Shown: in pieces, positions 61,701 to 64,000 of the stretch
Numbering within the stretch: the stretch's first letter is position 1
Layout: each line of letters begins with the position of its first letter
Assembly: GCA_046462535.1 (NCBI GenBank)
Contig: JBKGVF010000022.1
Coordinates: forward strand, 82,273 to 146,272
Direction of reading: 5' to 3'
Length of the DNA: 64,000 bases
Origin: JAAZCI01 sp046462535
GTDB taxonomy: Bacteria; Pseudomonadota; Gammaproteobacteria; Cardiobacteriales; Wohlfahrtiimonadaceae
Notes under the pieces: generated by a model
What the model saw: the letters and a program-made list of their open reading frames with translations, nothing else
The model's database searches: none
Told to the model about the DNA's origin: nothing
Program-made: the position numbers and the translations under genes

Positions 61701-62124
61701 ATGATTCCGGCTCTAATTGGTCACCCACCTTAAAGAGTAGAACATTACTGGCTAAAAAGGAGGTGGGGGGAAGATACTGCATCAGGGTAGGGATAGTGAT
61801 GATCAGTAGTGGCACCTCCCCTTGACGTATTTTAAAGAGAAGAGAGAGGCGGCGTGCAATGAGCTCTACTTGAGGGGAGAGGGGGTCGTACGGGAGGGTC
61901 TCCGTATCGGGGAAAAGGTGTGCACTCCCCCCAAAAAAGTGAAGATCCTCCTGCAATCGCTCCGCTTCATGCATGGAACCGACAATCACCACAACCGGTT
62001 CACTCCGCCCCCTAATGCTATTGAGAAGATGGAGGGCAAAGTCAGAGCTATTGGCAGATTGCCACTGCACAGTCCGGCGAGTGGTGGGAAGGGAGCGGGG
62101 TGGGAGGGAGATTCTTTTTATCAT
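58765..62124 (-). CDS. mfd: Transcription-repair coupling factor
   Basis: 1119-residue SF2 translocase that removes stalled RNA polymerase and recruits UvrA. The N-terminal UvrB-like part, the RNA-polymerase interaction domain (ending KHGIGRYAGLDHI), Walker A GDVGFGKTEVAMRAAF and the DEEHRFGV box are all present, as are RIGR-type motifs in QIRGRVGRSHHRAYCY. It is ~30 residues shorter than E. coli Mfd. It works with uvrC at 22 kb. Confidence 0.96.
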   Translation of the reverse strand: MIKRISLPPRSLPTTRRTVQWQSANSSDFALHLLNSIRGRSEPVVVIVGSMHEAERLQEDLHFFGGSAHLFPDTETLPYDPLSPQVELIARRLSLLFKIRQGEVPLLIITIPTLMQYLPPTSFLASNVLLFKVGDQLEPESFRLQLKEAGYNAVNHVIAPGEYALRGSIFDLFPMGAESPIRIDLFDDEVDSIRTFDPETQETRQQMERLSLLPTREFERNPIGLERFQRKFIESFPHGAELPLYKEVLKGNLPSGIENYLPLFFDETATFFDYLKEESCLILYPSVEQEAIRYQELIETRYERYRHDQIRPLLPPSRLFLNLKPLMGAIEQYPQLLLTFTHEEGPKYNIERLKEHQENPPYPLLLTTESRGRREALLTRLHEGGIKPTVIDSAEQFFQAPKPLMLTSGVLNESLHSLDPPFAILTENAFLGLPPRRRYRAKEPVADIDSLLTNLDTLEVGDPIIHLKHGIGRYAGLDHIDDTELVVIQYQDNAKLYLPITDLDQLALYSGSAKEDAPWHRLGSSQWERARKKAAEKANDTAAELLNIYAIRAARESKGMTLDEEAYAQFNRAFPYETTPDQQRAIDEVIADLKEGKMDRIVCGDVGFGKTEVAMRAAFVAVMNGYQVAMLAPTTLLAEQHAQSFQDRFSDWPIAIRSLSRFRKTKETRKILAELADGSLDIVIGTHRLLSKDTKFHNLGLVIIDEEHRFGVRQKERLKALRTEVNFLAMTATPIPRTLNMGLSGLKSLSIIATPPEDRVAVKTFAHEWSDELLVEACMREFKRGGQVYFLHNEVQSIEAVGARLTELLPDITIGIAHGQMHERDLEKVMIDFYHHRINLLLCTTIIESGIDVPNANTVIINRADHLGLAQLHQIRGRVGRSHHRAYCYLILPHERAMTNDAKKRIEAVMNTDTLGAGFMLANHDLEIRGAGELLGENQSGEIHAIGFSLYMDLLKRAVKVVKEGGQLSVDEPFSRGTEIEIGLPALLQEDYIFDVTTRLSYYKKIASAETIEDLDAIQIDLIDRFGLLPEKSKTLFYLAELKILARPYNFAKIEANQHGVRLLFGEQPRFNPEKLIELIQQQPHRYQLNGEESLTYKRELEEPKARIDAIIQLLKALS

Positions 62125-62160
62125 AACGATCTTAATTTATAGATTCTTTGAGGAGGTATT

Positions 62161-62601
62161 TTAATGCTTCACTTTAGGGAGTTGAACAATCTCTGTTTGT
62201 GAAAGGGTGTCGTGCCACATGCGATAGGTAGGGGTAAAATTCATCCAGAAAAAGCCTAATCCTAAGGGGAGCCAGCTTAAAATAGCGGCGAAGAGTCGCA
62301 CGATTGCTTGTTTTACGGTAATGGGGGTGCCATCAAATTGTTGAATCCGTAACCGCCATGCACGCATCCCTAAAGTCTGTCCATCTCTTAACCAGAAGAA
62401 GAGGTAGAAGAGAAATGGCGTCAGGATAAAGGTAACTCGTTGCAGACGATAGAGTGGGTGCTCAGCTGTGATTGCCTCACCCCCATTGAAGGGGAGCCAG
62501 AGGGCACCGACCAACATTAGTAATGCAACTACCGCCATTAGATCATAGAGGAGTGCACCCATACGTCGCAGCAGCGATGCTAGAGGATATGTTGTCATCA
62601 T
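62161..62601 (-). CDS. RDD-family membrane protein
   Basis: 146 residues with about three to four hydrophobic helices; the RDD motif region is reduced to RRMGALLYDLMAVVALL. Function is unknown for this family. It lies upstream of mfd on the same strand, 36 bp away. Short, with no close-family signature beyond the RDD pattern. Confidence 0.8.
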   Translation of the reverse strand: MMTTYPLASLLRRMGALLYDLMAVVALLMLVGALWLPFNGGEAITAEHPLYRLQRVTFILTPFLFYLFFWLRDGQTLGMRAWRLRIQQFDGTPITVKQAIVRLFAAILSWLPLGLGFFWMNFTPTYRMWHDTLSQTEIVQLPKVKH

Positions 62602-62686
62602 TCATCCTTTATAGCTGATTAAGGGAGATAAACGCCCTATTCTAGCATTTTCGATAAATCCTGCGCGCTTATGTTTTTGGGGATAA

Positions 62687-62714
62687 TTGTGATTAATTCA
62701 ATATGCTCTATACT
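62687..62714 (+). promoter_or_regulatory. Sigma-70 promoter candidate for a short transcript
   Basis: TTGTGA (62687-62692) and TATACT (62709-62714) 16 bp apart form a fair promoter on the plus strand. It lies directly before a hairpin terminator, with no open reading frame between. Confidence 0.45.
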
Positions 62715-62720
62715 GGTAGT

Positions 62721-62783
62721 CGGAAAGCGAAGTGGATATAGAAAAGCCCAGAGCTCTTTTAATTACCAGCCTGGGCTTTTTTT
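62721..62783 (+). ncRNA. Possible ~63-nt small RNA ended by an intrinsic terminator
   Basis: From the candidate start near 62721 an RNA of about 63 nt would end at a 10-bp hairpin (AAAAGCCCAG with CTGGGCTTTT, 62742-62780) followed by a T-run. The same hairpin could equally be the terminator of the convergent gene at 62803. A small RNA is therefore only a possibility. The spacer 62602-62802 holds nothing else. Confidence 0.35.
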
Positions 62784-62802
62784 GCGTTAATCAATTTGGA
62801 TT

Positions 62803-63507
62803 TTATTGTAGTAAATTTGATAAACAGTTGACGTTAATAGTATCGCACTCCTCAAAATCATTGGTTTCTTTTCCTTTCTCTTGAATAAAGGCAACTATCT
62901 GAGCAACATCGTCAGAATAGTTAGATCTGTTTTTTAAGTAGTTCTCTACTTCCTTAAGTTTTTTGTTAAATTCTTTTTCTTGGATATTTGCTAGAGGTAC
63001 ACAATTCTTTAAAACAGGAGATCCTAAAATGATTCCATTACCAATGCATGCCAATTGTATTCTTTGATTTTTATTTACATCGCCAGCTAGATGCTTAAAG
63101 CCACGCTTATAATATAGAAGAATGCTAGAAAACATATCTCCACCTTTTAGATTTATAACTGGCTCATCTCCTAAGCTAGAATTAATAGACTCTACGGTTC
63201 CATTAATAATGATCTTGTTGTTTTTATATAGCTGGTCACCTCTTACTTCATTAGCGGAGTATGCTTTATATAAAGCAGGAGCAGATATATGTATATATTC
63301 TGATAGGATGACTGAGTCGCCCCCATTGAGGCCAACTTTAATATCTTCCTCGATGAGGATTCGAATCGCTTCTAGCTCTCTTTCAGTTAATAAATTTTTT
63401 GCACTTTCTTGAAGAGATTCAGTAGAGGAGTGGTTTTCTTCTGCAAAAATACCAATGACAACTAATATGGCAAAAACTATCCCGATCCATTTTAAAACTT
63501 TTTTCAT
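62803..63507 (-). CDS. Exported or anchored protein with tRNA_anti-like (OB-fold) domain
   Basis: 234 residues beginning with one hydrophobic helix (MKKVLKWIGIVFAILVVIGI), so it is secreted or membrane-anchored. The centre (YSANEVRGDQLYKNNKIIIN, then GTVESI and GNGIILGSPVLKNC) matches the tRNA_anti-like OB-fold family found in small exported proteins of unknown role. The ATG at 63507 is chosen over a longer frame that starts outside the signal. A/T-rich codon use is stronger than its neighbours, which may indicate later acquisition. Confidence 0.65.
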   Translation of the reverse strand: MKKVLKWIGIVFAILVVIGIFAEENHSSTESLQESAKNLLTERELEAIRILIEEDIKVGLNGGDSVILSEYIHISAPALYKAYSANEVRGDQLYKNNKIIINGTVESINSSLGDEPVINLKGGDMFSSILLYYKRGFKHLAGDVNKNQRIQLACIGNGIILGSPVLKNCVPLANIQEKEFNKKLKEVENYLKNRSNYSDDVAQIVAFIQEKGKETNDFEECDTINVNCLSNLLQ

Positions 63508-63676
63508 ATGACACCTAAAATAGTGAGTTATAAATAAAAACAGAGGATACGCATTATACATGCAACTGTTTGATTATCTATGTAATCGATATATTCTGTT
63601 ATCAGTTGTTATAGTTTTATGCTTCTTTTCTATAGCAATATAGAATGCTCTACTTTTATAAGTTTTGGAGATAACC

Positions 63677-64000
63677 ATGTGCCAACTACTCGGAATGAAT
63701 AGTAATACCCCCACCGATATCACCTTTTCGTTTAAGGGATTTCGTTACCGAGGGGGGAAGACGGATCGCCATAAAGATGGGTTTGGCGTTGCATTTTTTG
63801 AGGAGAAGGGGCTTAGGCTCTATAAGGATGATTGCCCAAGCTCGATCTCCCCTGTTGCGAAGCTGATTGAAGAGTATCCCATCAAATCCCACAATATTGT
63901 TGCACATATTCGCAAGGCCTCTGATGGTGGGGTGAATATCGCCAATACCCACCCCTTCTCTCGGGAGCTTTGGGGAGAGGCGTGGGTCTTTGCCCATAAT
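63677..64000 (+). CDS. Class II glutamine amidotransferase (YafJ type), cut by window edge
   Basis: 108 codons visible, open to the window end. The start MCQLLGMNSNTPTDITFSFKG has the catalytic Cys2, and RGGKTDRHKDGFGVAFFE and VAHIRKASDGGVN continue the glutaminase fold. YafJ-type proteins are stand-alone glutaminase-like amidotransferases of unknown acceptor. The Cys2 here is intact, in contrast to the AsnO-like protein at 15 kb. Confidence 0.92.
   Translation, partial: MCQLLGMNSNTPTDITFSFKGFRYRGGKTDRHKDGFGVAFFEEKGLRLYKDDCPSSISPVAKLIEEYPIKSHNIVAHIRKASDGGVNIANTHPFSRELWGEAWVFAHN

Noticed and set aside
63355..63370. GATTCGAATC resembling a tRNA T-loop
   Set aside because: It is inside the reading frame at 62803-63507 and has no acceptor or anticodon stem around it.
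1..64000. CRISPR arrays, insertion sequences or prophage
   Set aside because: No direct-repeat array, transposase or phage gene was seen anywhere in the window.

Overview
The window reads as an ordinary, gene-dense chromosome segment of a low-to-moderate GC gammaproteobacterium. The supports are NuoLMN, a gammaproteobacterial-type rpsB leader, FabI, ZapA, UbiH/UbiI, glyS-gmhB-plsC, RsmJ, YciB-BolA and split alpha/beta glycyl-tRNA synthetase. Gene content and A/T-rich codon choice would fit the Cardiobacteriales (Ignatzschineria/Wohlfahrtiimonas-like), but that placement is inference. I see no rRNA, tRNA, CRISPR array, insertion sequence or prophage, and no clear frameshifted gene.

Layout. 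1-3.6 kb: end of the complex I operon (nuoL 3' end, nuoM, nuoN), convergent with rpsB-tsf (minus strand), which has a long structured leader. 5.9-7.9 kb: hemE, a Nudix Ap4A-type hydrolase and a stand-alone receiver protein. 7.9-13.7 kb (minus): coaD-queG and glyS-gmhB-plsC-rsmD. 13.9-16.9 kb (plus): a degenerate BioC-like methyltransferase, an A-type Fe-S carrier behind a dyad-bearing promoter, and an AsnO-like amidotransferase whose glutaminase site is broken. 17-19.2 kb (minus): DadA-like oxidase, tautomerase and atypical SDR. 19.5-27 kb (plus): codBA, uvrC, a DUF3829-like lipoprotein, a MATE pump and tsaE. 27.9-45.4 kb is almost all plus strand: apbC, dcd, map, ubiH, ubiI-like, a coiled-coil protein, zapA, HIT, yihY, ycgN, yceD, rpmF, plsX-fabH-fabD, yciB-bolA-PPIase, sohB, lemA and priA. 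Then come a predicted minus-strand small RNA, fabI (minus), comM, a DUF3298 protein, two methyltransferases including rsmJ, a Fur-box-preceded iron/cobalamin-type ABC importer, and a LOG protein. 54.7-63.5 kb (minus): a small cytochrome c, glmU, a second DadA with a YddG-type exporter, mfd, an RDD protein and a tRNA_anti-like exported protein. The window ends inside a YafJ-type amidotransferase.

How the genes work together. Most are housekeeping: respiration, translation, membrane lipid synthesis (plsX, fabH, fabD, fabI, plsC), ubiquinone, LPS heptose, DNA repair (uvrC, mfd, priA) and Fe-S handling (ApbC, A-type carrier). The accessory layer is nitrogen scavenging: cytosine uptake and deamination, and two D-amino-acid oxidation modules with different partners.

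The most unusual items are: (1) an about 84-nt intergenic RNA predicted at 45.4 kb, with a near-consensus promoter, two hairpins and two CCUCC anti-Shine-Dalgarno motifs; (2) the AsnO-like protein with Ser in place of the catalytic Cys2 and no ngg partner; (3) conserved neighbourhoods that have lost members (glyS without glyQ, zapA without ssrS, plsX-fabH-fabD without fabG-acpP); (4) an enlarged ZapA-linked coiled-coil protein. No wholly new multi-gene system is evident.
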